Source of the DNA: Rugamonas fusca
Lineage (GTDB): Bacteria > Pseudomonadota > Gammaproteobacteria > Burkholderiales > Burkholderiaceae_D
DNA: 64,000 bases
Assembly: GCF_014042365.1 (NCBI RefSeq)
Contig: NZ_JACEZS010000008.1
Location: 62,001-126,000, forward strand
Direction of reading: 5' to 3'
Both the position numbers and the translations under genes were made by a program. The notes under the pieces are model-generated. The model worked only from the letters and a program-made list of their open reading frames with translations. It searched no databases and was not told where the DNA came from. Positions 26,305-34,671 of the stretch are shown here, in pieces; the first letter of the stretch is position 1; every line of letters begins with the position of its first letter.

Positions 26305-27168
26305 TTAGTCCCTGGCTGGAGTGTCGTCGGACGGCGCGCCGTCATTCTCGGCGGCGGTGACGTCGCTATCGGCGGCGTGGGTCTGGATCGCCTCACCGGC
26401 GGGCAGCGCCTCGCGGTGGATGGCGTCGGCCACTTCGAACGCGGGCACCTCGAAGGCCGGTTCCGGCTCCTCGTCGGCCGGCGCGGCCGGCGCCTCGTCC
26501 ACGGCCAGCGGCGGCGTGGCGCGCGGCACGGGGATGATCTGGGCCGGGGCGCGCTTGAACACGTCGGCCAGCGCGCCGTTGATGATGCGTTCCTTGAGCA
26601 GGTCGGTGTCCATCAAGAGGTCCAGCAGCGGGCCTTCCACGATCACGTCGCCGCGCCGTTCGATGAAGCCCAGCTTGGCCAGGATGCCCAGGTTCATGTC
26701 GAGGCGGGTCTTCTTGCCCAGCTTGTCGCCGAAGTCGGCCAGCAGCGCCTTGTAGGCGATGCCGATCGATGTATCCTCGGCGCGCGGCAAGGGCTTCTCC
26801 ACGCCGAACATGTCGTTCTGGTCGTCCTCGGCGTGCTGGTGGGTTTCCTGGCGCTCGCGCTTGGGCAGGATGATCTGCGCCCACAGCACCACCAGCAAGG
26901 CCACGCCGTCGCGCGACAGGCCGAAGTTGTTGTTCTGCCAGACGTCGCGCGCGCCGAAGATCTTCGGCTCGATGGCGCGCGTCAGGGCCAGCGTGACGTG
27001 ATCGGCGTACACGTTGTCGAGCAGCTTGAGGCCGGTGGCCAGCAGGCGCGCGTCCACTTCGGCGCGGAACAATTCATCCGACAGCACGCGCTTGACCAGC
27101 TTGTCGTCGCGGCGCAGGGTCTGGTGCGTGAGCAGGCGCGCGATCAGGATTTGTGCATCGTCATTCAT
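26305..27168 (-). CDS. MukE/MksE-like condensin subunit
   Basis: 287 residues. It starts MNDDAQILIARLL, overlapping the end of the preceding gene by 8 bp. A helical N-terminal half is followed by a winged-helix-like segment (LDMNLGILAKLGFIERRGDV) typical of kite subunits such as MukE or JetB. The last 80 residues are acidic, low complexity and probably disordered. Assignment rests on position between the kleisin-like and SMC genes and on fold-like features, not on a strong sequence signature. It would bridge the kleisin and SMC heads. Confidence 0.6.
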   Translation of the reverse strand: MNDDAQILIARLLTHQTLRRDDKLVKRVLSDELFRAEVDARLLATGLKLLDNVYADHVTLALTRAIEPKIFGARDVWQNNNFGLSRDGVALLVVLWAQIILPKRERQETHQHAEDDQNDMFGVEKPLPRAEDTSIGIAYKALLADFGDKLGKKTRLDMNLGILAKLGFIERRGDVIVEGPLLDLLMDTDLLKERIINGALADVFKRAPAQIIPVPRATPPLAVDEAPAAPADEEPEPAFEVPAFEVADAIHREALPAGEAIQTHAADSDVTAAENDGAPSDDTPARD

Positions 27169-28537
27169 CGGTCTTGTCGCCTTGCGGATCGAGGGAGAGG
27201 GACAGCGTGGCCAGCGACATGGCCGCCACGTGCAGGTCGGGCAGTTCGATCATTTCGTCGGACGGGGTGAAGGTCACGGGCAGGCGGGCCAGTTCGGCCG
27301 TGGCGCCTTGCAGGCTGGCTTCGGAGGCGTCGCCCAGCAGCGGCAGCAGCGAGGCGCGGTACGAGGCCACGGCGAAGGTGGCCGGCAGCAGCGAATCCTG
27401 GATCGGAATCGATTTCGGCGCTTCCTCCGCGATGCTGGGGAAATTGCCCAGCGCGGCGAAGTCGGACAGGCGCGCCAGCCAGTCATCCAGTTCTTTTTGC
27501 ATGGCGGGTGTGTCGTTGATGGTGGTGGGTGCATCCTGGCCGGCCGGCAGGCCGCCCGGCGCCGTGCCGGACACGCGGTCCGACAGCAGCTCGGTCTCGG
27601 CCACGTCGATCATTTCGGCCGGCGTGATAAACAGCGGCACGACCGGCTGGTCGATGGCGCCGTCGGCCAGCGAGGCCAGGTCTTCATGTTGCAGCAGCCA
27701 GCGCTTGATGTCGGTGGTCGACAGGCCGGACTGGCCCAGGTGCACGCGCTGGCGTTCGATCTGGTTCAGGGCGCGCGAGAACATGCCCTGCATGTTGAGC
27801 AGCGCGCTCTGGGCGCGGCCGATGGCCTGCGCCGCTTTATGGGTGGCGCTGTCCGCGTTCTCGTCGGACGTGATGGCGCGCAGGATCTCGGAGCCCTTCT
27901 CGACCCAGTCGCAGGCCATGTGCCACTTGGCCTGCGAGGCGCGCAGGCGGAATTCGGAACCGGAGGCGATGGCGTCGGCGAATTCCTCGGTCAGTTCGAC
28001 CAGCCGGCCCAGCAGGTGCTGGAGCTGCTCGACGGTGACCCCGCCCACGGCCTGGGCGCCGGCCACCTGCGACAGCAGGAAACCCATTTCCGCCTCGTCC
28101 TCGTTCTGGCCCAGCGCCAGCAGGCCGTCGATGGCCGACAGCACGTTGCGGGCCATGGGCGTGACGCGGTACACGGCTTGCTGGGCGTCCCAGGCCAGGA
28201 GCTGGTTCGAGCGCAGGCGCATCAGCACCGTTTCCAGGCTTTCGGGCAGCAGGTAGGCCAGCCGGGTGTTGATGTCGGCGCGCGAAAACGCCGACGTGGC
28301 CGTGTCGGACGCCAGTTCGCGCAGCACCAGAAGGCGCACCAGCACGCCGTCGAAGCCGCCGTGGAACAGGGCCGTGAACACCTGCAGCAGCGGTTGCGCG
28401 CGCTTGAGGTGGTAGACCTGTTCGATCTCGTCGGCCGATACGTTGGGCTGGAAATGGGCTTGCAGCGTGTCCTGGTGCTCTTGGCCGCTGCCCGGTGCTT
28501 CCGCGGCCGCGGCCGCATTTGCCATTATTTCTATCAT
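27161..28537 (-). CDS. MukF/MksF-like kleisin subunit
   Basis: 458 residues, first gene of the condensin run (order F-E-B as in mksFEB). The N-terminal part (about 40-130) is a winged-helix-like dimerisation region (VLVRLLVLRELASD, SRADINTRLAYLLP). A long helical middle holds VEQLQHLLGRLVELTEEFAD and is followed by a Pro-containing linker and a C-terminal domain. These match the MukF/MksF/JetA kleisin plan. GAGAAG lies about 8 bases before the ATG at 28537. The subunit would link the two SMC heads. Confidence 0.6.
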   Translation of the reverse strand: MIEIMANAAAAAEAPGSGQEHQDTLQAHFQPNVSADEIEQVYHLKRAQPLLQVFTALFHGGFDGVLVRLLVLRELASDTATSAFSRADINTRLAYLLPESLETVLMRLRSNQLLAWDAQQAVYRVTPMARNVLSAIDGLLALGQNEDEAEMGFLLSQVAGAQAVGGVTVEQLQHLLGRLVELTEEFADAIASGSEFRLRASQAKWHMACDWVEKGSEILRAITSDENADSATHKAAQAIGRAQSALLNMQGMFSRALNQIERQRVHLGQSGLSTTDIKRWLLQHEDLASLADGAIDQPVVPLFITPAEMIDVAETELLSDRVSGTAPGGLPAGQDAPTTINDTPAMQKELDDWLARLSDFAALGNFPSIAEEAPKSIPIQDSLLPATFAVASYRASLLPLLGDASEASLQGATAELARLPVTFTPSDEMIELPDLHVAAMSLATLSLSLDPQGDKTDE

Positions 28538-28634
28538 TCTGTGTCTTCTCGATGATGATTAAGATGACAACAGAATCCACCCTCGCGGGCCCGTCATCGT
28601 CATCGCGGGGGCGTCAGTATATCAGGCACGGCGG

Positions 28635-29456
28635 CTATTTCCTGCTGATCTTGTCCAGCGTCTGATCGACGAAGTCGCCGTCCGCGTCGGCGAAGCGGAT
28701 GCGCACCGGATACCACTCCAGCGATGGCGCCAGCCACAGGTCCACCTGCTGGCCCTGGGCGTCCGGCGGCGGCGCCTTGACCAGGTGCAGCGCGTTCACG
28801 TCGCCCTGGCCCGTGTGCACGGTTTCCTGGTTGACCACCTTGAACACCCACGGTTCGGCGTCGTGCGAGCCGGCCACGAAATAGGCCCACTCCGTACCGG
28901 GCTTGAAGCGCTCCGGGTTGGCCCTGGCCTGGGCCAGCAGCTGCCACGGGGCGCTGGTGCGGTCCTGCTCCCCGCCCTTGAGCGGGTAGCTGTCGTCGCC
29001 CTCGGTGAACACGATGGTCTTGCTGTCGCGCTTGAAGGTAGTGGTGCTGGGGTCCTTGCGGAAGCGCTTCTGGTAGAACGTGACGGGCGCCAGGCCATAG
29101 CCGTCCACCAGCCCTTCGCTGCGATTCTCGAGGATCTTGCCGAAGATGACAGCGTGGCTTTCCGTGCTGATGCTGTACTTGCCCTCGCCCGTCTGCCACG
29201 CCACCACGGCATCGCCCGAGATGGGCAGACTGCGCTGGCGGGCCTGGATCGTGTAGCGCAGCTGGGCCGATGGCGGCAGACTGAAGGCGCGGCGCACGCT
29301 GGGGTGCTCGCTGGCGGCGGCGGCCGTGGTGCTGGTCGCGTCCGCGCCGGTGGCCGCGGCCTGCCGGCGCTGGGCGGCCGGCGCCGGCAGCGGCGCCGCC
29401 AGCACGGCGGCCGCCAGCAGCAGCGCCGCCGTGGTGTTCGAAGTTGTCATGGTCAT
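28635..29456 (-). CDS. DUF3108 domain protein, exported
   Basis: 273 residues. A signal peptide (about 1-28, ending PAPAA) and a short Ala/Thr linker are followed by a DUF3108 beta-rich domain with LRYTIQARQRSLPISGDAVV and DLWLAPSLEWYPVRIRF. Predicted periplasmic; molecular role unknown. Its ATG overlaps the stop of the preceding DUF3108 gene by 4 bases (ATGA), so the two are translationally coupled and may act together. Confidence 0.8.
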   Translation of the reverse strand: MTMTTSNTTAALLLAAAVLAAPLPAPAAQRRQAAATGADATSTTAAAASEHPSVRRAFSLPPSAQLRYTIQARQRSLPISGDAVVAWQTGEGKYSISTESHAVIFGKILENRSEGLVDGYGLAPVTFYQKRFRKDPSTTTFKRDSKTIVFTEGDDSYPLKGGEQDRTSAPWQLLAQARANPERFKPGTEWAYFVAGSHDAEPWVFKVVNQETVHTGQGDVNALHLVKAPPPDAQGQQVDLWLAPSLEWYPVRIRFADADGDFVDQTLDKISRK

Positions 29457-30652
29457 TTTCCCGAATTGGTTATGGTGATTCTGGAGACGGTCTGCGTGGT
29501 CAGCGCGCCGCTCGCTTCCGTGTTGCGGATCTGGACCGGATACCAGTACTGCGATGGCGCCAGCCAGACGTCCAGCCGCGATGAATACGTGCCTGGCTTG
29601 GGCGGGCGGGTCAGGTGCCAGGTCTGCAGCTTGCCCAGCCCCGTTTCCAGCTCCTCCTCGCCCACCAGCTGGAAGCGGAAGATGTTCGCTTCCTTGTCCT
29701 CGCCCACCAGGATGTCGATATCGGTGCCGAACTGGTTGGGGTCGGCCCGGCCGATGGCGCCCAGCTGGAACGGCACCGTGGCCTTGTCCTGCGCCCCCAC
29801 CAGCAGCGGGTAGCTGCGTTCGGACGCGGAGAACGTGATGGTGCCCTCGTCGCGGTTGAAGTGGGTGGCCGTTTGCGAGCGGCCGCTGCGCTTCTCGGTC
29901 GCCGTGACGGGCGCGATGCCGAAATCGTCGATGGTGCCGGTGCTGGTCAACACCAGCAAATTGAGGCGGGTGATCAGCATGCTGATGCCCGCTTCCACCG
30001 ACAAGGTGTAGCTGCCGCCGTCAGTATGCCACTTCATGGCCGCCTCGCCCGTCCATTTGGTGCCGTTGGCGTCCACCCGGCGCACGTCGAGCAGGAAATC
30101 GGCCGATGGCGGCAGGTTGACCTTGTAGCGGCGCATGCCCTGGCCCGGCGCCTGCACGGGCGGGGCCGGTGGCGCGTCGCTGGTCTGGGCCGTGGGGGCC
30201 GGGGCCGCGCCCGGCGTGGCCTGGTCAGCGCCCGCTTGCGGCTGGGTGGCGGCCGGCGCGCTGTCGGCGCCGGCCTGGGCCTGGCCAGCGGACGCGGACA
30301 GGGCGTTGCTGTCGGCCACGGGCGGCGCCGGTTCGGGCGCAGGTGCGGGAGTAGGTGCGGGCGCAGGTTCCGGGGCCGGCGGCGGCGGCGCGGGCCGGCG
30401 GGCCGGCTTGGGCGCGGGCTTGGGGGCCGGTGCGCTCAACGGCTGCAATTCCGGCAACGGCGCAGCCTCGCGATGCTGCGGCAAGGCCAGGTGCAGCTGG
30501 GCCGTGACCAGCGACGGCGGCGGCCGGCGGCGCGCTTCGTGCTGGCCGAGCTGGGTGCCGACCCAGGCTATGGTCAGGTAGTGCAGCGCCACGGTGGCGG
30601 CGCCCAGCAGCAACCAGCGGCGGCGTGGGCGGAGGAAGGTGGCGATCGTCAT
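29453..30652 (-). CDS. DUF3108 domain protein with N-terminal anchor and Pro/Ala linker
   Basis: 399 residues. One N-terminal membrane helix (about 12-32) is followed by a long Pro/Ala-rich linker (about 60-175: PAPKPAPKPARRPAPPP and similar), then a DUF3108 domain (about 180-399) with LDVWLAPSQYWYPVQIRN. The anchor plus stiff Pro-rich spacer recalls TonB-like periplasm-spanning proteins, so the domain may reach across the periplasm. It is the upstream partner of the coupled DUF3108 pair. Confidence 0.78.
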   Translation of the reverse strand: MTIATFLRPRRRWLLLGAATVALHYLTIAWVGTQLGQHEARRRPPPSLVTAQLHLALPQHREAAPLPELQPLSAPAPKPAPKPARRPAPPPPAPEPAPAPTPAPAPEPAPPVADSNALSASAGQAQAGADSAPAATQPQAGADQATPGAAPAPTAQTSDAPPAPPVQAPGQGMRRYKVNLPPSADFLLDVRRVDANGTKWTGEAAMKWHTDGGSYTLSVEAGISMLITRLNLLVLTSTGTIDDFGIAPVTATEKRSGRSQTATHFNRDEGTITFSASERSYPLLVGAQDKATVPFQLGAIGRADPNQFGTDIDILVGEDKEANIFRFQLVGEEELETGLGKLQTWHLTRPPKPGTYSSRLDVWLAPSQYWYPVQIRNTEASGALTTQTVSRITITNSGK

Positions 30653-30712
30653 GGCGCTAGTTTAACGTGTCTGCGCCCTGCTCCGCTGACAGCGCGCGGC
30701 GCGCCATGCGCC

Positions 30713-30751
30713 GGCGCGTCAAGACGGCGCGTCAAGACGGCGCGTCAATCA
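30713..30751. repeat. Tandem 13-bp repeat upstream of phaM
   Basis: Unit GGCGCGTCAAGAC occurs twice exactly (30713-30725, 30726-30738) and a third time partly (30739-30751, diverging after GGCGCGTCAA). It lies about 80-120 bp before the phaM start. Direct repeats at that place could be regulator sites or slippage. Confidence 0.55.
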
Positions 30752-30832
30752 GGGCGCGAATGTTGTCAAAACCTTTTGAACGCCCTTGCGATATCTGCTA
30801 CGCTAAACGTTCACTCACAGGAGAAACCAGCC

Positions 30833-31657
30833 ATGTCGAACCCTCAAATGCCCAACATCCCCGGTGCTGCAGTCATGACGGACACCCTCGATTTCGTCAA
30901 GAACCTGTGGGGCAGCATGAGCGTGCCGGGCCTGACGGCGCCGACCCTGTCCGTGGATGAACTGGACAAAAAAATCAATGACTTGAAGGCCGTGGAAACG
31001 TGGCTGAACCTGAACATGAGCATGCTGCGCGGCAGTATCCAGGCGCTGGAAGTGCAGCGCGGCACCATCGCCACGCTCAAGTCGGTGGGCGCCAGCATGG
31101 CGGCAGCCGTCAACCAGGGCGGCGGCGACGCCAAGTCACTGCTCGACACGGTGCCGTATGCGTCCGTGTTCTTCCAGCAGGCGCAGGCCGCGATGCCGGC
31201 CAAGGCGCCCGTGAAGGAAACCCCGCCAGCGCCCGCCGCTGCGCCAACGCCGGCCGCGCCGGCTGCCAGCGCGGCATCAGCCAACACGGCGGCAACCATG
31301 GGCAGTACCGCCAAGCCGGCCGCCAGCCCGAACGCCGACGCGGCCGCCCAAATGGCCAATCCGGCCGTGTGGTGGAATCTGCTGCAGGACCAGTTCAAGC
31401 AGGCCGTCTCCAGCACGCTGGGGCCGGAGGCGATGACGAGCGCCGGCAAGATGGCGGCGGCGGCCACGGCGGCCGCCACCTCGGTGGCAAAATCGGCAGC
31501 CAATGCCGCCACGGCAGCGACGGCCGCCGCCAAACCAAAAACGGCATCTGCGGCGGAAGCGGCCAAGCCCGCATCGGCCAAGACACCGGCCAAGGCGGCC
31601 GCCAAACCACGCGCGGCCAAGGCCAAGCCGGCCGCCAAGCCATCGTCGGCGGAATAA
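30833..31657 (+). CDS. phaM: PHA granule-associated regulatory protein PhaM
   Basis: 274 residues. The N-terminal signature NPQMPNIPGAAVMTDTLDFV and the LNLNMSMLRGSIQALEVQ helix match PhaM, which activates PHA synthase and ties polyhydroxyalkanoate granules to the nucleoid. An Ala/Pro-rich middle and a highly basic Ala/Lys/Pro tail (AKAAAKPRAAKAKPAAKP) are typical of the DNA-binding end. AGGAG lies 8 bases before the ATG. No other pha gene is in the window. Confidence 0.85.
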   Translation: MSNPQMPNIPGAAVMTDTLDFVKNLWGSMSVPGLTAPTLSVDELDKKINDLKAVETWLNLNMSMLRGSIQALEVQRGTIATLKSVGASMAAAVNQGGGDAKSLLDTVPYASVFFQQAQAAMPAKAPVKETPPAPAAAPTPAAPAASAASANTAATMGSTAKPAASPNADAAAQMANPAVWWNLLQDQFKQAVSSTLGPEAMTSAGKMAAAATAAATSVAKSAANAATAATAAAKPKTASAAEAAKPASAKTPAKAAAKPRAAKAKPAAKPSSAE

Positions 31658-31669
31658 AGTCTGGTGCAC

Positions 31670-31687
31670 CGGCGGCGCGCGCCGCCG
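31670..31687. terminator. GC palindrome between convergent genes
   Basis: Perfect 18-bp palindrome (CGGCGGCGC with GCGCCGCCG) directly between the phaM stop and the stop of the next, convergent gene. There is no T run on either side, so it is only a possible bidirectional terminator. Confidence 0.35.
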
Positions 31688-31690
31688 CTA

Positions 31691-31906
31691 TCAGGACAGG
31701 CGCAGGATGCGGATGGCTTCGATCAGGCCATCCGCCTGGCGCTGCACTTTCTCGATATTGATCAAGCCTTCTTCGGCCAGCCGCTTCGCGTTGTCAAGCG
31801 CGCCTTGGAAGCTGTCCAGCGTGTCGCCCTTGGCGGTCACGGGCCGGATCCAGGCCGTACCGCCGATTTTCATTTTGTCATAAACTTCTTTGGCGATATC
31901 GCGCAT
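31691..31906 (-). CDS. Small conserved hypothetical protein
   Basis: 71 residues, MRDIAKEVYDKMKIGGTAWI onward, then a helical region (ALDNAKRLAEEGLINIEKVQ). AAGG lies about 9 bases before the ATG at 31906. It is soluble and probably all-helical in its second half. No family recognised. The frame is open further upstream, but that text is antisense-like. Confidence 0.5.
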   Translation of the reverse strand: MRDIAKEVYDKMKIGGTAWIRPVTAKGDTLDSFQGALDNAKRLAEEGLINIEKVQRQADGLIEAIRILRLS

Positions 31907-32046
31907 GGGTGTGCCCTTCTCTTGGCTGGTGCTTATCATAGGGCGCGGACCAGCCGCAGGGGCTGCGGGCCGCGCCGGATTTTCAGTGTAATCATTTGAT
32001 CGGTGGGAAACAAGCGCGCGCGCGTGGCCACCGTTGCGTCCATCCA

Positions 32047-33741
32047 TCACTCGGATGAGGTCTGCTCCAGGGCCTCGGCCACGGCGTCCAGCGCGGCCAC
32101 GGGGGCCGGCGCCAGCAGGGCCAGTTGCTCCATCAGCTGGGCGAAACGCTGCTGGCCCGGCGCGATGTGATCGACATGCATCAGCACGCCGATAGCCTCC
32201 TCCGACAGCTCGTGCGAGTAACCCTTCTGCTGCAGGTGGGAGATGATGATCTGGGCTGAATTGAACAGGATACGCATGTTGTTGGGCAGCGCCAGGCGCG
32301 CCTCGCGCATCCATTCGACGGCTTCATCCAGCTTGCCCGTCTTCCACAGGATCACGCCCTTGTTCATCATGTCGGCCGCTTCCTTGCGCGAGGACTTGAT
32401 GAGGGCCTCACCCTCCTCGCCCATGCGCGCCTTGTCGAACACTTTCTGAATATCGTCCAGCAGCGGCTCATTGTCGTCGTTGTTGCGGGCCACGTAGCAC
32501 AGCAGGTCCACCGGCGCTTCCTTCACGCCGACTGCGAACAGCAAGGTGGCCATCTCCATGCAGGTGGGCACGTCGGGGCGCAGCTTTTCCTCGACCAGCA
32601 TCTGTTCCAGTTCGTCGCCGGATTTACGGGCGCGCCGGTAATCGCCGCTCTCGTGATAGACCAGGCCTTCCGTGATCTTGGCGCGCAGGTTCACATGGTC
32701 GCCCGAGAACTGCTGCAGCGCGGAGTTCAGCAGCCGCAGCGCCTCCTTGGTATCGTTCTTCTGGCCGTACACGCGGGCCAGGCCGAAATACGCGTCCACC
32801 GTCTTGAGGATGGAATATTCGCCGATCTCGATGCACTTGCGGAACGCGCGCTCGGCCAGCGGAATGTTGCCCAGCTTGAGCGCGGCCACGCCCAGGCTGC
32901 GCTGGCGCGGCACGGAATTGGGTGACAGCTTGGCCGCCTTTTCCAGCACGTCGCACGCTTCCTCCGTCTTGCCCATGCGCTGGTAGGCTTGCGCCAGCTG
33001 GTCGAACGCGTCGATGTAGAAACGGTTTTCCGCGATCACGCCCTGGAACATCTGGCGCGCCGCTTCCAGCTCGCCGTTGTTCATGCGGATCTTGCCCAGC
33101 CCCGTGCGGGCCCAGTTATATTCGCGCCCTTCGAGCACTTTCTCGTACACGGCGCGCGCCTGTTCCGGCTCGCCGGCCTTGAGCAGCAACGTGGCCTTCA
33201 TGCGCAGCAGGTCAATCTCGTGCAGCTTGTTGTGGGCGATCTGCTGGTCGCACAGCCGGGCCGCGCGCAGGAAATCCTTGTCGCCGAAAGCCTGGTCGAT
33301 GTCGCGGAAGATCTGCTTCTTGTGCCACACGCGGTTCAGACGGGTCAGCAGCACGCCTTCCGTGATGGGCTTGATGATGTAAGCGTCCGGCTGGTGCTCG
33401 GCCGCGCCCATCACCGACTCCACGCTCTTCTCGGCCGACACCATCAGCCACACGCTGCTGGGCAGCATCAGGTGCTTGATGCGGGCTTCCTCCAGCACCT
33501 GCTGGCCGTTCTTGCCCTCGCCGAGGTTGTAATCGCACAGCACCACGTCGTAGCGGGTCTTGGCCAGCAACACCATGGCCTCGCCGCCGCTGGCCGCCTG
33601 GTCGATATGCTTGGCGCCCAGGTTGCGCAGCGATTCGCGCAGCAGCTGGCGGATGCCGACAAAGTCGTCCACCAGCAGGTAGCGTTTTTCAGCCCAGTCG
33701 ACGGCATCGATGGCGGCGGGATGGAGGGCGGCGCTGGTCAT
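32047..33741 (-). CDS. Response regulator with TPR-repeat output
   Basis: 564 residues. A receiver domain (about 18-145) has YLLVDDF, phospho-acceptor D70 in VLCDYNLGEG and the conserved K in IIKPIT. It is followed by at least six TPR-like helical repeats (about 160-480: NWARTGLGKIRMNNGELEAA, DAFDQLAQAYQRMGKTEEAC). There is no DNA-binding or enzymatic output, so signalling is presumably by protein interaction. The gene lies directly downstream (14 bp) of a short histidine kinase on the same strand, its likely partner. Confidence 0.85.
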   Translation of the reverse strand: MTSAALHPAAIDAVDWAEKRYLLVDDFVGIRQLLRESLRNLGAKHIDQAASGGEAMVLLAKTRYDVVLCDYNLGEGKNGQQVLEEARIKHLMLPSSVWLMVSAEKSVESVMGAAEHQPDAYIIKPITEGVLLTRLNRVWHKKQIFRDIDQAFGDKDFLRAARLCDQQIAHNKLHEIDLLRMKATLLLKAGEPEQARAVYEKVLEGREYNWARTGLGKIRMNNGELEAARQMFQGVIAENRFYIDAFDQLAQAYQRMGKTEEACDVLEKAAKLSPNSVPRQRSLGVAALKLGNIPLAERAFRKCIEIGEYSILKTVDAYFGLARVYGQKNDTKEALRLLNSALQQFSGDHVNLRAKITEGLVYHESGDYRRARKSGDELEQMLVEEKLRPDVPTCMEMATLLFAVGVKEAPVDLLCYVARNNDDNEPLLDDIQKVFDKARMGEEGEALIKSSRKEAADMMNKGVILWKTGKLDEAVEWMREARLALPNNMRILFNSAQIIISHLQQKGYSHELSEEAIGVLMHVDHIAPGQQRFAQLMEQLALLAPAPVAALDAVAEALEQTSSE

Positions 33742-33755
33742 GGTATGTGGGGTTC

Positions 33756-34499
33756 CTAAGGCAAGCGCAGGACGAAGCAGCCGCCGCCCAGCGTGCCGCC
33801 GTTCGACAGCGCGATGCTGCCGCTGCGCTGGCGATGCTTGTGCATGCGCGCCACTTCGCGCGAGAAGTACAGCCCCAGGCCGCTGCTGTTGGTGAGGAAG
33901 TTGACGCGGCTTTGTTCCATCGGCGCGGCGCCCGCCTCCAGCATGGCGGGCGGGAAGCCGTCGCCGTTGTCCTCGACCCGCAGTTCCAGCTCGTCGCCAT
34001 CGACGCGGATGGCCAGGCGCACGCGGTCGCGCGTGTAGCGGATGGCGTTGTTGATGGCGTGCACCAGCACGCCGATCACGAGGTCTTCATCGAAGCTCCA
34101 GATCAGCTCGGGCGCGTAATCGAGTTCCAGCGTGATGCCACGCGACTTGAGCAGGATGCGCGCCTGCGACGCCACCTGTTCGACCAGCTCGCTGATCTGC
34201 TGCGGCGCCGGGTCGAACGGGTAACCGGGCTTGCCCACTTCCTTGTACAGGGCCAGCAGCTGGATCAGGTTATCGTTCAGGCGGCGCGTCTGGTACAGCA
34301 TGTGCGCCATCTGGCTGTAGGGCGTGGGTTCGGCGGGATCGGCGTCCGTCGCGGGGACGACGGCGGCGGTGGGCGCAGGCCCGGCCGACAGCAACTGCTC
34401 CAGCGTGCCGCTGAGCACACCGATCGAGTTTTTCATGTCGTGCACGGTCGAGGCCAGGAACAAAAACAGCTCGGGCGCACCCGCTTGGTCATCCATCAT
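33756..34499 (-). CDS. Short soluble sensor histidine kinase
   Basis: 247 residues without a sensor domain or membrane helix. The phospho-acceptor region is STVHDMKNSIGVL (H20). HATPase motifs follow: N-box-like HAINNAIRY, G1 VEDNGDGFPPA, then LTNSSGLGLYFSREV. Because sensing must come from elsewhere, it probably works with another protein. It is 14 bp upstream of the TPR response regulator on the same strand, which makes a two-gene signalling operon likely. Confidence 0.8.
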   Translation of the reverse strand: MMDDQAGAPELFLFLASTVHDMKNSIGVLSGTLEQLLSAGPAPTAAVVPATDADPAEPTPYSQMAHMLYQTRRLNDNLIQLLALYKEVGKPGYPFDPAPQQISELVEQVASQARILLKSRGITLELDYAPELIWSFDEDLVIGVLVHAINNAIRYTRDRVRLAIRVDGDELELRVEDNGDGFPPAMLEAGAAPMEQSRVNFLTNSSGLGLYFSREVARMHKHRQRSGSIALSNGGTLGGGCFVLRLP

Positions 34500-34671
34500 T
34501 CAGCTCTCCAGAAGGGGCCACGCGGCGCCCTTGGTGCCCGCATCGTTGGAGTTGAATTATATCCTGCTGACAAGTGCAATCGCGTGGAATTGCGCTGGAG
34601 CAATAGCCAAGTTGGCGCGGATGCAACGCTTGCCCGCGCCAGCGCGCAGGACTGGCGGTGCAGCGCTCGCA

